DNA of 64,000 bases from Istiophorus platypterus (GCA_016859345.1 CM029112.1:13404089-13468088), one strand, 5' to 3'; shown: positions 49,995 to 63,153, counted from the first letter of the stretch. Made by a program: numbers and translations. The notes: generated from the letters alone by a model not told the origin.

Positions 49995-51272
49995 TGCATG
50001 CATGTACGCCTGTGAGTGAATGTGTTTTCAGTTTACCCCCCAGTGTACACGCATAAGCTCACTAAGATAAACCACCTGCATGCAAAGTGGGTCACGCTCC
50101 CTCTGTTCCATTCTCAGTCCCTCTTTTTTTCCCTCTTCATCTATCTCTCCAACTTTTTTTCTATCTCAGTGATTTTCTCTTTTTTTCTAATAATGCATGG
50201 TGACCATTGCCCTTACACTCAGGGCTTGAAATGAAATGTCCTCACAATGGACTATACTTTTGTCAAGACCTGCATTGTTCTCACTTTTGATCAGATAGAA
50301 AACTATGTGATTCATCTGAGACATGTATAAAAAGAAACACAGCACGCCTCCATTAAGTTACGACTTACTGTCTTGAAATTTAATTTGATTTAGCTTATTT
50401 TACATGTCAGCAAGCGAACGCTGATTCTAAACTACAATTTGAGGAGTTGGAATGATTATGAAAGTGAGACTTGAAACCGACAAACTGATCTACTTACATC
50501 ATGTTAGTGATTAAAAAAAGGGTTGATTTAATATAACAGAAAATGAGATAGTACAGTGTTGGGAATTCTGGCGTTTTTCAGTCCCTCTGTTGAGGTAAAA
50601 CACTGGCTTGGACTATTGGCAGAACTTTATTTTTTTCTTTAAGTCCTGATAATTCATATTTCTGTGCCTTAATGACTTTTAATGCATATTTATGCCAAAA
50701 CAAATAAGTTCGCCTTTTTACAGTGTAGTGACCAACATATTGCATATGTTTCTATTACGTATACCATAATACATAGATAGGTTTAGTGGTTCGCCACAGC
50801 AGACTGCTACAAAAATGATTTTTTTTTTTAATTTATGATGGATCACATCTCATTACTATAAACCCAAAGTTTTACCGAGAAACCATGGAAATTTTATGAG
50901 CAAGATATCAGAGGGTAATAGTACAACCTATTTACAATCAATGCCAATTTTTGTGTTCGAGTTTTTTTGAAAGAAAGTCGACCATCCCACTGAACCCAAG
51001 ACAAGTTCCTCACCGATACTGTGTCACTGAGGGCATTGTGCCCCCCCACACTTGTACCTGTGGCTGTCTGGCTTATTATTATGGTCTGTCTGGCAGGCTG
51101 CCTGGCTGGTGGTCTCCCAGTGAACTTGATTCTGAAATCAGCAGCCGGCTGTGATGTGTAGGGCATCAAGGGAACCGTGTGGAGCTAGTCTGGAGCTCAG
51201 CCAGTCACTTAACACTTGTCAACAGTTCTAATGAAAGTGGCCTTTTCCTTAGTGGCCTCTTTTTCATTAGCA

Positions 51273-51285
51273 GGGTCAGAGGTCA
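51273..51285 (+). promoter_or_regulatory. DR1-type nuclear-receptor motif
   Basis: GGGTCAGAGGTCA consists of two AGGTCA-like half-sites with one-base spacing. It lies about 1.9 kb beyond the wfikkn2 stop codon in repeat-poor, moderately GC-rich sequence. Function is inferred only. Confidence 0.3.
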
Positions 51286-52111
51286 CCGCCCAAGGCTGGC
51301 TGTCTGCAGGTCTGCATGGGCTGACGGTTGAGGAAGAGGGCTGAAGAAGGGGGTTAGAGAAGGGGTTATAAGGGCAGAGGGGGAAGGGGGGAAATGTTCA
51401 GCAGCTAGTTGGCTCATTATCCTTTGTTTCCTGTGCGTCCTGCTGCTCTCCCACAGGTCTACCCTGAGTTAATTCTCACCTGACACCTCACCTGTAACTA
51501 TTTGCACCTTCATACTCATGCATTTTTTCATTTTTCCAATGTCCTGATTTCTTTTACACCATGATCTAGCCACATTCTCAGCATGTAAAGCTAGAAATTC
51601 TAAAAAATGATTGCGTGTTAATGGAGACAATTATTAGTATGAAGCTGTATCCCAACTTTAGTTGCATTCAGGGGTTACAGTCCACTACTTGTACTCGACT
51701 TTTTACTCTACTTCCTTTCCTATCTCTGTACTCTATTATGCCCCTTTAACACAGATGTGGCCAACTGAGAGACAGAGAATCAGCCAACATCCCTCTCCTC
51801 CTCCTCTTCCCCTTCACCCCGGCCTCTTGCACATGAAAGGGGCCGCACAAGGCCAATGGATGGCCGGTGGGGTGTGTGCTATGCGAGGGCCCCAGACCCA
51901 GACACAACACAACACACAGCTCTGCAGGCCACCACAGCTGGGCTGGAATGTGACCTGCTTCAGATTTTAATGCCAGACTAGGCCCTGTGTGTGTGTTTGT
52001 GTGTGAAATACAAGTGGAAGGAGGAGGACATGGATGGAGGGATGTCAACTACGGAACGGCACATGCACTGCTCGCATGATAAACTGTGAGAATTTCGGGT
52101 ATTTTGTCTAT

Positions 52112-52155
52112 AGCAGAGGCAAAAGCACAAGCAAGCAGAGGCAAAAGCACAAGCA
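52112..52155. repeat. Perfect 22-bp tandem duplication
   Basis: The unit AGCAGAGGCAAAAGCACAAGCA occurs twice head to tail without a mismatch. It lies just past the candidate poly(A) signal of wfikkn2. Confidence 0.9.
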
Positions 52156-52164
52156 AGGACATTG

Positions 52165-52318
52165 TCATCTTTTCTAAATCATCTTTATTCATTTTGCCAT
52201 CATATTCCATACAAGCTTTAATGAACACTAATATATCATAGATAATGTAAAAAATATGTCTGTTCTCTGTGCAATTAGATTCACAGAGATACATATAGAC
52301 ACATGGACACATAGACAA

Positions 52319-52350
<32 letters not shown>

Positions 52351-52368
52351 ACACACACACACGCAAAC

Positions 52369-52440
<72 letters not shown>

Positions 52441-53192
52441 ACTGGCCGTAGCCCTATAAGAAATAGATCAAGAAAAATAAATATGAAGTACAGAAGTCCA
52501 CATACATATTTTGTATTGTAAATTAAAACATATCAAAATAGATTCCACAAAAAATGGAACCAAGGAGCTTATTTGATTCTGGTAGTTAAACTGAGGCTTC
52601 ACATTGCATTATTGTGAGCTCAAGGGCTCAGGACAGTTGTTGTACAATGTCTATTTTGGGAGGTCCCACAAAAACATAAAGCAAACAAATGCTTGATATT
52701 AGTGTACTCAAGATAACATTTGGAGAACTAAAACTATAGTGTTATTTCAATAAACACTTACAAAGATTGAATACTTTGTACAGGGTAAATGTGCATGACT
52801 ATATCTATTCTACTTGCCTTTTTCAGACAGTGTGTCATAGGTGTTGACAGCAAAACTGTCTGAGCTTGAATCTAATATAAAAAAGGAAGGTTTTGACAAC
52901 AGCATCTGCATAGAAATCGTGACTGAAATAAAACTGACAAAAATGATCAATTACAACTATAACATATGATTATTAGATTTTTTTTTCAAGATCTACTGAG
53001 CAATAAGGAGTAAAAGAAGGAGAAGAAACACCTGAAACAGGCAAAAAAAAACCCAAAAGAAAATCCAATGTTACAGATAAGTTACTAGGTTTGTTTTTAC
53101 TTGCAGTCATCAGACTGGCGAGGTCACAGGAGCTTGGGAAAATCTGAAAACAACATAACTGACTTTCAGTGAGCGTGAGATTTTAAAAGACT
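52165..53192 (-). other. wfikkn2: Probable wfikkn2 3' UTR
   Basis: Below the stop codon, the first poly(A)-signal matches on the minus strand are ATTAAA at 52222-52217 and AATAAA at 52189-52184. This suggests a 3' UTR of about 1 kb. It would include the AT and CA microsatellites at 52317-52438. The end point is uncertain, because a non-canonical signal closer to the stop cannot be excluded. Confidence 0.3.
52317..52438. repeat. Adjacent (CA)n and (AT)n microsatellites
   Basis: A CA tract (about 52317-52362) is followed by a nearly pure AT tract (about 52369-52438, roughly 34 units). Confidence 0.95.
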
Positions 53193-55803
53193 CTACTGGA
53201 CGGCAGTGAAATCTTTAAGGAAATCGCAGGTTTTCTTGTGGATAACCTCACGAAGCTTCCTGATTCTACGAGCGCTGGAGGAGCCCACAAAGCTGTCGGG
53301 CTGCAGTATGGCCATCCCGTTGTGAGCGTCTCCCATGATGATGAGCTGGCCGTCGGCTACAGTGATGTTGGGGCAGGGGCAGTTCCAGTCCATGTTCAGG
53401 AGAGTCACCTCCAGCGGTTCTTTGCCAAAGAACCTCAGACCCATCTTCTCGTCCTTCAAGATCTCCTCCACTGTCACCAAAGCGTGGCCTGACTCTTGCT
53501 CCTCCGTCAGTTCGGTCACACGCCCCAGGATCACGAAGTCACTCTTGCAGAAGCTGGTGACCATTTTGCCTCGAGGTTTACAAATCTTGCAGTTGTGGTT
53601 CTTCGGAAAGGGGCACATCTCTTCACAGGCCTCTTTGGACTCAAAGTTGTTCTCGTTGCCACCGCAGCCTCCATAGACAAAGGACTGGCACTTTTTGAGG
53701 CTGCTGCTATAGGCCCAGCGAGGCTCGTAGGCCTTGCAAGGCCCTTGGAGGCTCGGTAGACTACAGGGAGCCGCTAGCTCTCCTCCACATGACAGCATGC
53801 AGGCCTCGTAGGTGTCGAAATGGTTACGGTTTTTGTTGCAGTGACTGTAGGTGAAGGTGAAGCAATTGTTCCTCTTTGGTTCATAGTACCAGCTCATGCT
53901 CTCTTCTCCACAGTCATCTGTGTCTGGACTCTTAAGGCACTCTTCAGCTGGAAAAGGCAGGTTGGTACTGTTCCCTTCTGTATTCTTACCTTTCGCTTCT
54001 CTCCTGATCACCACCAAGGGAAAGTGCGACGATACACTCCCCCCGACATTTTTTGCTGTGCATGTATAGATGCCGGCGTCTTGAAGCTGTGCATTGTATA
54101 TGACCAGTTGGCCAATGTTAGTAACCACGACGTTCCCTCGCACATGGTTGGGTCTCATTATGTTGTTCTCTTTGCCCTTCAGTTGTTTCTCCCAGGTGAT
54201 TTCCGGATGTGGCTTCCCAGACACCTCACACAGGAAGCTAGCTGTCTCTCCGACAAAAACAGCCAGCTGGGTGGGGCCGCTGTGTATGGTTGGGAGCTGG
54301 ACGTCAGCTGGGAGAGTGGTCTGGAGGGCAGTGGTGGGATGTAGGGTGGTCTCTGCAGGGACTGGGCTGGTGTTCGGCCAGGTCAGGTGGTACCTGTAGG
54401 TTGGTCGGATAAGAAAGAATTAATGAGAGCCGGGATATTTCAAAGGCTATACTTTAATTGTACTGACAGAGTAAAGTATACTTTACTATATATACATATT
54501 GTATACAGTATGCCTACATTTTTCCACAACAGAAAAAGAGTTGAATTTTCCAAATGTCTCAAATGTTGCGACTCAAAAAAGAGAACTTTACCTCATCACA
54601 CGAAAAAACAAAAAGTAGAGATTTAAAATACTTAACATGTTACCTGCAGGTGACCTCAGAGATAGAGATACCCTTGGAACAGGCCTCTGCATCCATGTAG
54701 CACTTGTTATAATAAGTCATGCCGTCAGACGCGCACGTGAAGTGGGGTTCCCTCTCACAGCGGTCCCGGCACTTACAAACAGGCTGGCCGTCCCAGATGT
54801 CACACTCGGACCCTTGCTGGGAGCACATGAACTTGTCGCAGGTGGCGCCCTTCGGCATTCCAATGGGGCCCTTGTTGCCCTTTATGTCTATATAGCGTGC
54901 TGCCACACAGCTCTTGTTACCACATACATTAGGGCAGCACTTCTCAAACGTCTCACAGTCCTAAAGTTGGAAAAGAGACAAAACTTCTGTACTATATTCC
55001 AGCATATTTGTTTTTTTCTTTTGCAATTGAGATTCAATGTGAAAATATATATATAAAACGGAGAAAATGGTTCAATTCTTCATTAACACCCCCCCTCCCC
55101 CAAACAACCTTGTTAACAAAATATAACCTGCAGATTTCACTATGATGAATTTAGATCAGAGGGTCCTTTAAATGCATGTTTTCTGCTTGGATGAGTTCAT
55201 GATAGCATAAAACAAATAGTTAAAAATGCAACATTACATAACCACTAAGATTATTTTTTTGTTGTGTTCAGTTCCTGATTGTTCTTTTTCTTTTAATCCC
55301 CAAATGCATCAACTCATGCACATTGCAAAGAAGAAGAGGAATGGTTGGGATCTGGCAATTTGGCCATTTTGCTGTTTAACATCCCGGGGATTCTGTCTCA
55401 CATTGGATCCTTGCCGACCAAAGGATATGGCAAAACCCGTCATTTTACAGTTCTGTGGACACCATGTGAATTTTTGGCAAACTATGGTAAATGTCTGAGC
55501 TTCATATACTGTACATGATAAAAACTATGCTTAGAGGCTGGACCTGAAAACAGTACGAGCGCCATGTAGCTCATTATTTTGGTTGGGTATTTGACCTTGG
55601 CAGCTATAATAACTTCTTTATTCTGTACCCAAAAAATAGTCATTTAATTCTCTGCAACGCGTGGACAAATATACGAAATCCAAAAAAATCAAGGATAAGA
55701 TTTTAAAAATCAGTTTGAATATATTTGATAACCTCCCCAACTGTGGGAATTGCTAGGCTTAGTTTTGTATTGTCATTTAGATGGATAGATGGTGTGTGTA
55801 TTG

Positions 55804-55846
<43 letters not shown>

Positions 55847-56242
55847 GACCTGATTATAAAACCGTAAAACAATTTCTTTAACACCCTTTTTTAATCAAAT
55901 AAAATGATTCTTCCTCATTTTTGGAGACATTACCAAATATCCTGTTCCATTGAAATTCTACCAACAAGTTCCCCTGCAGATGAACTGCGCCTATGCTCCG
56001 GTGTCTCCCCACTGCACAGGAGAACTCACCTGGTCGGATTCACACTCGCGCATACAGGTGCTCATAGCATCCACCCACAGGTTGGGGTTCAGGTCATTCG
56101 GGCACAGGCCGGCGTGAGAGTACACCACCTTTGCCACAGACATAGGCATCGCTCTCACACGGCAACTGTCCATATAGAGGAGTACGGTGTAGCAGTGTCC
56201 CAGGAGAAACCAAATCCATCGGGGAAAGAGCATCCACCACAT
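53193..56242 (-). CDS. wfikkn2: Wfikkn2 (GASP-1), secreted multidomain protease inhibitor-like protein
   Basis: Three coding exons (56242-56030, 54960-54644, 54393-53193) join to 576 codons plus stop, the length I recall for human WFIKKN2. The start MWWMLFPRWIWFLLG gives a signal peptide. A WAP domain has eight Cys (47, 63, 67, 73, 79, 80, 84, 89). The follistatin/Kazal module covers about 112-176. An Ig domain has Cys232 and Cys288. Kunitz 1 has Cys 329, 338, 354, 362, 375 and 379, with Gly339 at P1. Kunitz 2 has Cys 387, 396, 412, 420, 433 and 437, with Lys397 at P1. The NTR domain spans about 445-566. N-glycosylation sequons are at N184, N318 and N519. The family is extracellular and binds and inhibits myostatin and GDF11. 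Splice sites are canonical: GTGAGT/TTTAG for intron 1 (phase 0) and GTAACA/CTACAG for intron 2 (phase 2). The chosen ATG has G at -3. The reading frame stays open upstream to 56368, but that 42-codon extension has no family counterpart. The gene is convergent with tob1. Choice between teleost a and b copies is open. Confidence 0.96.
54394..54643 (-). other. wfikkn2: wfikkn2 intron 2
   Basis: This 250-base intron has donor GTAACA and acceptor ACCTACAG. It splits an Arg codon (residue 177) between the Kazal module and the Thr/Pro-rich linker before the Ig domain. Confidence 0.9.
54961..56029 (-). other. wfikkn2: wfikkn2 intron 1
   Basis: This 1069-base phase-0 intron interrupts the WAP domain between Gln71 and Asp72. 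Donor GTGAGT and acceptor AACTTTAG are clear. It contains a pure AT repeat at 55805-55844. Confidence 0.9.
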
Positions 56243-56560
56243 ATCCGGCGCGTAACGGGACGGACGCTGAAAATCTCGGAGAAAACGAGTCCAACGAGAG
56301 ACAGCTGGCTTTAACACGACCTTACACTTTTGGTTTGTTTTTTTTTTTTCTTTAAAATAAAAAGTCAATAAACTTTCTCGAGATCAATTTCCACGGTCAA
56401 CGGGCGCAGCATAGAAAGAGGGAGAATCTGAGCGTGCGGGACGGGTCTCGACGCGGAGAGCTCTCCACGATCGTCGCTCCACGTTTAATAGCAGCGAGAG
56501 ATTAGGGCTGCGGTGTGCAAACCCACTTAAGATCCAACTACGTGAATTACAGTGGCCTGT
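56243..56560 (-). promoter_or_regulatory. Probable 5' UTR and promoter of wfikkn2
   Basis: CpG density is locally raised (about 56245-56310 and 56390-56480) immediately upstream of the start codon. No TATA box is evident on the minus strand and I cannot place the start site. A 12-base A tract (minus strand) lies about 100 bases upstream of the ATG. Confidence 0.4.
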
Positions 56561-59500
56561 CTGGTCGGACAGCAAATCCCAGCTGAGTTACAGTTATGAT
56601 CAACTTAATTAAAGAAGAAGGAGGAAAAAAAAAAAAAAAGTTCTCCAACAGTTTGCGGGCGCTGTTTCATGGAGGATTGGCGAGACACCTGTGCGTAAGG
56701 CGCCGGCTGCCTTAACCCTTAGCTTGCAAAGTTGGTGGAGAGGAGTTGGAGATATTTGGGTATGATTAAAAAATGTGGGAGATACATTTACTATACGGTT
56801 TGTGCACGAACTAAACATCGCGGAATGGTCTCCTGACACATTTAAAACGCAGGTGTAAAAAAATAAATGATACTGAATGGGGCCCATAAATAAAAAAAAA
56901 AAAATTAAAAATCCAGTAATTTGTAAAGATCCTTATTCTCATCTATCAGTTTAAACTGAGTTTAACGTTCATCTCAGCTATTAGCTATTATTCTGAAGTA
57001 TTTCATTTAAGCTTTGCACATGTGTGTTCCAGAAATCAACTTTTTTTTCTTGATTTAAACACAGTACCGGGTGACAATACAATGCAGTGGGCTGCATAAT
57101 AATAAAGCAGTGTATAACTGTAAAGTCTCTACTGTCCAGCTGAACAAAATGTCAGGCTCCAGAAGATGGCACCAAACTCAGTGCCTTTTCCTCCAGTCCC
57201 TGCTCACTACCGGGGATCTTGCTCTGATGTGACTTTCTCTGAAAGTGTTTAAAAAGTGTGATTTATTATCATTTAAATTACATATTGGTGTCTATATCTA
57301 TGTAACATATCTGGATTGTTAAGGTTTTTTTTTTATCTATTTGTGCGTTGGCTGTACATTCTGGATGGTAAAAAGATGAATCTTTCTCCTACTGCCTCCA
57401 TCAAAGTTTCAGTACCTCAAAAAGTCCAAGACCAAAAGCAGCCAAACTTTCTAGACAGGTGTTAGTGTTATACTGGTGTGCGAGATGGCGATAACACCAC
57501 TGTAATATCTGAGGTACATTTTTCTTCAGATTATTTAAAAAAAAATATAGTGACTTTAAAATATTGTAAAATGTCCTGAAAACTTCAACTAGAAGCCATA
57601 GTTCATACTGTTGTTTCTATGAATCAGCCACTGAAAAATCACTAGAAATGCCCCAACTGGTGAGATGTTTTAGCGATGAGTATATGCACGAAAAAACATA
57701 CAGTACAATAATAATAATATAATGCAATGGTGTGAAATGCACATTATCTAGTGTGGCGGCTCAGTTTGCAGCAGTTTTCCTGTCATCCAGGAAGGGTGCA
57801 ACCTGACACATCATGACAACCTGACCAACATTCTTCAGCGGGTGTGAATGTCAAATGTCTCAGTCTATGACACGGATGAAAAATGAAACTGCACTCATTA
57901 AAAACAATACAGACCTCAGCTGTAAGATGTATGTGTGGATAACATGTCCACCAATAAGGCCACACTAAGTAAAACACCTCTGGTTATATCAAATTGAAAA
58001 TCATGCTCAAAAAATATGTTCAATATTTAAGACATTGTTAGTGTTGGAGTAGGCTGTGGCTTCACCATGTGTGCATGTGTTTGTGCATGTGTTTGTGCAT
58101 GTGTGTCCGTGTCTGTGTCTGTGAGTGTGTTGATAAGGAGTCTGTGCTTCCCAAGCTGAGTCCCTGCTGAGTCCAAAGAGGCCCAGTGCTCTCCAGGCCA
58201 AACCCTGCAGTCTCAGTCTGGTCCGCTGTCTGTGAGCCCTCTCGGAAAACACACAGGAACGCACTAACACACACACACACTAACACGCGCACACAGGTAA
58301 GATTTGTATACCTGATTTCACATAGAAAAGTACCCAGGTAGAGGTCTATAGTGAATTTACTAAACAAACTGATTATTTAGCTGGCAATTCTAGCGATTTA
58401 CAAGGATTTGTTTGTACAAAAAGGAAGCACAGATTCATCTTGCTTGTTTTACACACACACACACTAACACACACACACACAGACACTCAGATAAGTGCAT
58501 GCTCTCAAATGCATGTAAATGCACAAACACAGTCAAGCTGTGTTTTCAGTGTCTACTCACCGACTCGCCCCCTCTGGCCCTCCACCCCTAACCTTCACCC
58601 CTCAAGACCCTGCATTCCCAGCATAGCCGACACTGGGGCTACAGAGCATGTCACATATTGAATAAAGCCGCGAGGAGGACCCCACGCAGGGCGCTCCGAC
58701 CGTCTATCTGCCTTCAGCACATGTATTGTCTGAAAACAGACCTTGACTTTGACCTTCTCTTTGCACCCTAGCCTTCTTTCTGAACCCTGTTCAAAACAAC
58801 TTGGCGACTCATGTGATGTCTCCATCGATGTTTATTTTCAGTTAACTAGCAATATGGAGATGTGTGGATGGAGAGTTAATGTTTTTTTTTTTTTGCACAC
58901 TCTCACAACCCTGCATATTAATTTTCATAAAAAGGTAAAAATCATGTTGAGTTTTGTGTCATAATCTTCATACATAATATGAGATTGATATCAGTCAACA
59001 AAGTTTAACATGTCATTTTTGTTAAATATATGGAATTTACTGATGTTTAGGCAAGAAAAAGCCCACAAGGCGGAATGATTCACGGATCTTTGGGAGCCTG
59101 AGAAGCAGAGATGAGTACAACAAGAAAGAGATTGCACAGCACTGTACACCGATGTAAATAATTTAATCTTCATAAGCTATTCCTCCAACTGTTGCCCTTA
59201 CATGCTTAAAGAAACGTTTTCTTGGCGGAGGGAGAAGGCTTGATAACAACGATGTGAGGATTCTATGACCTTATATGTCTCACAGGTCCTAATCAGTATC
59301 CCATGGATTGTTTAGGTCGGTACACGACTACAGACTTCATTTTACCGTTATCTTCAGAAATTCTGCTGTCGCTTCGATCCTTATACGATGGGAATTTACA
59401 TCAAAGTCGGCAGAAAAAGATATCATTACTTACAATCTGTTGTGACCCACGGGAACTTCTCCCAAGTATATAGTATGTTATAAGATTTTGCAAACATGGA

Positions 59501-62500
59501 AATGTGGGTCCCAGGGTGACATGGAAAGACAGGCGACTTTTTACCAACATAAGAGACTGAGTTCATAGTCCTGTAGTCAAAATGCATCCCCTTAAAACAT
59601 CTAGAGCACTGCCTGTACGGCGGCACACTTAAAGAAAGAATAAGGATAAGATGGCTGACACACTGACTAACTATATTCACATTCTAGATTAATAGCACTG
59701 CATAAATCAATCACGGGATGTTAGGATTTACATGTTTAAGCTACTGTACACCTTACCTCAACAATTTCACCATTAATCTCTGTGGCTTTACGGTGTCATG
59801 CATGCATTTCTGTTGTAAACAAGTAGCTCTGTATATTGGCTTTGTGCATTATGCCTGTTAGCGAGGGGCACAAATTGCACCACGGGCCATAGTCCAAGCA
59901 CATCCACCGAGGAACGTACCTACGTGTAACATCGCCTTCTGCCTCCGTTTCTAAAATGCTCTTAGGGGTTCTTGACCATGCAGGTCCACAGCTTCTCTTG
60001 CCCATGACTGAGGCCTGGGAAGCTGGTGGAGCTGGTTCAAAACAATGGAAGTGTTATGACTGTTCATACTAAGCTTATTATGAGTGTCTCACTCCAGAAC
60101 AAAGGAGAGAGACACGTCCAGCCACAGCAGGGCCCTAAGCTGATCCCTCAGCCCCAGTCTAGACACACAACACAACATGCCGATGGACAGACATGCAGGC
60201 ATACATGCACAGATTCACAGGCTTTCAGTGAAATATTTATGTCCTCATTGCCATACGTTACTCTGCCCCTGTATTTGGATGTACATACACACATATTTAA
60301 CTTTCTCAGTCCTGTTCTGCTCAGATTATGCAATATTTGTGCTTGCCAGATTGCAGCATCTGAACATCTGCTCGCCACATGAACACTATTGTATTCATTT
60401 CCCTGAAGAGGTTAAGGAAATGTATCAGTACGAACATAACTTACGTGCTGTTTATGTTCTTTAAATCAGAAAGGGAACATAACAAAACGTCTTGTTAGTT
60501 AAGTTCATGACAGAATGTACAACATTGGCTTGCTGCACAAATCCAGGTCAAAAGTGAATGGACGGGCCAAAGACAAAACCCCAGCTGGACGGTACAACAA
60601 CACTGAGCCTTGAAACATGGAACATTTCCAGATTTTATTTTTTTTTTAATACTGCATCTAATACGTGGTAATAAATTGGCATGTTTCATTAAAGGTTTAA
60701 AGTAAAGTCTAAAACAATCAGTGACATCTGCACCATTAGGTAGAATAGTTTGATTTTTCAGCAGTTATTCATGTGACTAAATATATCAGCTTTATATCAC
60801 CTGTGCAGAAGATAATGGTTACACTCAAGCCTCAACACATAGCATTGTTCACTGTTAAAGATTTCTTTACAAGCAGGCAAAATCCCTCTTGAAAAGTTCA
60901 ACTGCTGTCAATATGACATTTTAATGAAATGTGTTTTTCAAGTTGAGAGCACAGGAGTGACATCCCCACAGCTTCCTGTTGGGAAAAAAAAACAAAAACA
61001 AAAAACAACAATCTTTGACTCCAGCATTCTCTCATGTACTGATTCTGTGTATTTGACTGATGTGGAGTTGATTGATACGCCCATATTTAATGGCTGACAG
61101 TATAAATTTGTCCTATTAGTTAAAGATGTTGCCCTTTCATTTATGCCAAGGAACGGATTATAGACAACATTACCAATCAGCGAACAGAACTGCTGTATAC
61201 AACCTTGGATGTTTATAGAACTTTTGCATCAATGTGATTAAAAACTTTTATTTGTTGGGTATTTTATTTGCTTGTTTAGCCAAATTCCACATACACGTGT
61301 GTATGTGTACAATTTCAAAATCTGAAATCCCAGGGAAGAGGATTTATCCATAAAGTTGACTCCTAGGCTGATGGGTAAGAAAATTTAGTCAAAGCAAAAA
61401 AATTTCATTGATTTATTAGAATCAATGTGCAGGTAGGATCTTATCTGAATAAAAATGTATAATTTCAAATTTCAGTATTTTTATTCTAGTGTTTGATAAT
61501 GAAATCATTAATGAAAGTGAGTGAAAGTCACTTTCAAACAAACCTCAACACACAAACGAAGGTCATTCTTCATGTATCAGCACTGAAGAAAAAGATTTAT
61601 TTACTACTTGTAGGCCTGCATGTGAATTTTCCCAATTTAATTATTATTATCAAGGGTCTTCTGTTAGTCCCCAAACCTTCCATTAATTTTAGACTCAATT
61701 GCCAAACCAGATACCATGACTTGACAATTGAGGCAACATGTTTACTTACTCTGAGAGACGCCATATTCAGAAGGCATATGGACACTAGTGCATCTAATTA
61801 TAAAGGTGAAATTGGCTGGTTTCTAAATGGCATATTTTAAAAATACTCTTTATGAATTCAATCAAAACCAAGTCAAATTAAAGCTAACTTCTCATTAGTT
61901 CTTTAAGTGGCATGGAATTTATTATTGGAGCCATACAGCCTATGGCTCAACTGCCCATATTTGCTGTTCTGCTCCCTCTAGTGGCTCTCAGTGGAAATAT
62001 ACATTTCAATTCACTGCTGGGGAGTTCACCACCATGATGTGCTGCAGCAGTGGCCTCTAAGTACGTGTAACTGTTCCCTTCGTTCAAAGAGAGAATCAAG
62101 ACAGATATTCAAACTGTTCACATTGAAATGACTTCCCTTAGAAAAGCTTACATCCTGCTGACTAAGACACAGCGCCACTTTTGGAGAAAAAGGGGGAAGA
62201 AATCAAGTAATTCACCATGCTTTATCAAAGAACAGATACAGGTCTCCAGAACGAAAACACACAACTTTTAACAGTGCCTCAGATTATTTCTACAAGTACA
62301 CAGGACGTACTGTATATAAAAATATCAGACTCTGAATGCATAGGTTAAGTCAAACTGTATTCTGCATTTTCTAGAGCAGTAAGCAACCCCACAAATACAA
62401 TTTTAGTCATCTCCTTTCTACAGAATCGAAGAAAGATCCTATAAAAACCCGATTCCAAAGATGCTGCTGTCACTCACACAGGGCACCAGACAGCCAGAGG

Positions 62501-62936
62501 GGTGTTTTCTCCCACATCATCCCACTTTCAACCAAGCTCCCGCCTTAAACATGTGGAACAACCTCACTTCATAAAGCATTTTAACATAGTTTGGAACATA
62601 AAATAAGCACTCTTCCTTTCCTCTCACTGCAAACTGTCTAGAAACACGTTCTTTTTCCCTCCACATTGCACTTTGCTTCAACAATAGCATCTCAGTACTT
62701 TTGCTTGCACTATAGTAGACTTTTTGACAGAAAACAGAACAGACCTAGCTGGTTAAAAAAAAAATTATACAAATTAATAAAAAATGTATCAGAAAACATA
62801 CAAATACAGTAAGAGCTTCAGGTATACATTTGAACAGTAAACAGTTACCATTGGTTAAGAACCTTTTTGATTGTAGGACGTGTGTAGTGAGCGTCTACCG
62901 CACTGCTTATAATACCTGTCATGACCCAGTTAAATT

Positions 62937-62938
<2 letters not shown>

Positions 62939-62974
<36 letters not shown>
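62939..62974. repeat. (TA)n microsatellite
   Basis: About 18 pure TA units. Confidence 0.95.
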
Positions 62975-62980
<6 letters not shown>

Positions 62981-63151
62981 GTTTTGTTCTTGTCATTAGT
63001 GTAAATAATAATGTTGTCAGTCTCTATTTAAGACAGATGGCAACACCTCTAATTTAGGTACCAAACAAAAAACACTGACATAACTCAAAAAATTATTGTT
63101 TTTTTTAATAACAAATTACATATTAGCACTAAACTGGCTTTGTCAACCAAA

Positions 63152-63153
<2 letters not shown>

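Larger units (their letters stand above)
46520..52164. other. Intergenic region, no gene seen
   Basis: The block has GT (46534-46581), CT (46658-46682), CA (47504-47537, 49935-49991) and tetranucleotide repeats, and a C/T-rich patch at 48260-48440. A DR1-like motif occurs at 51273-51285. No exon or RNA gene is supported. Confidence 0.55.

Noticed and set aside
53238..54344. Plus-strand frames of 84-174 codons across wfikkn2 exon 3
   Set aside because: They are antisense shadows of the minus-strand coding exon, which has full domain structure and correct splice junctions.
54640..54906. Stand-alone 88-codon Kazal-like gene
   Set aside because: It is exon 2 of wfikkn2. The open frame runs past its splice donor into TAA, and its apparent start is a GTG valine codon inside the exon.
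62160..62900. Possible minus-strand 3' UTR of the next gene (luc7l3 by synteny)
   Set aside because: Synteny predicts it, but no coding sequence or decisive poly(A) context is visible, so I do not call it.
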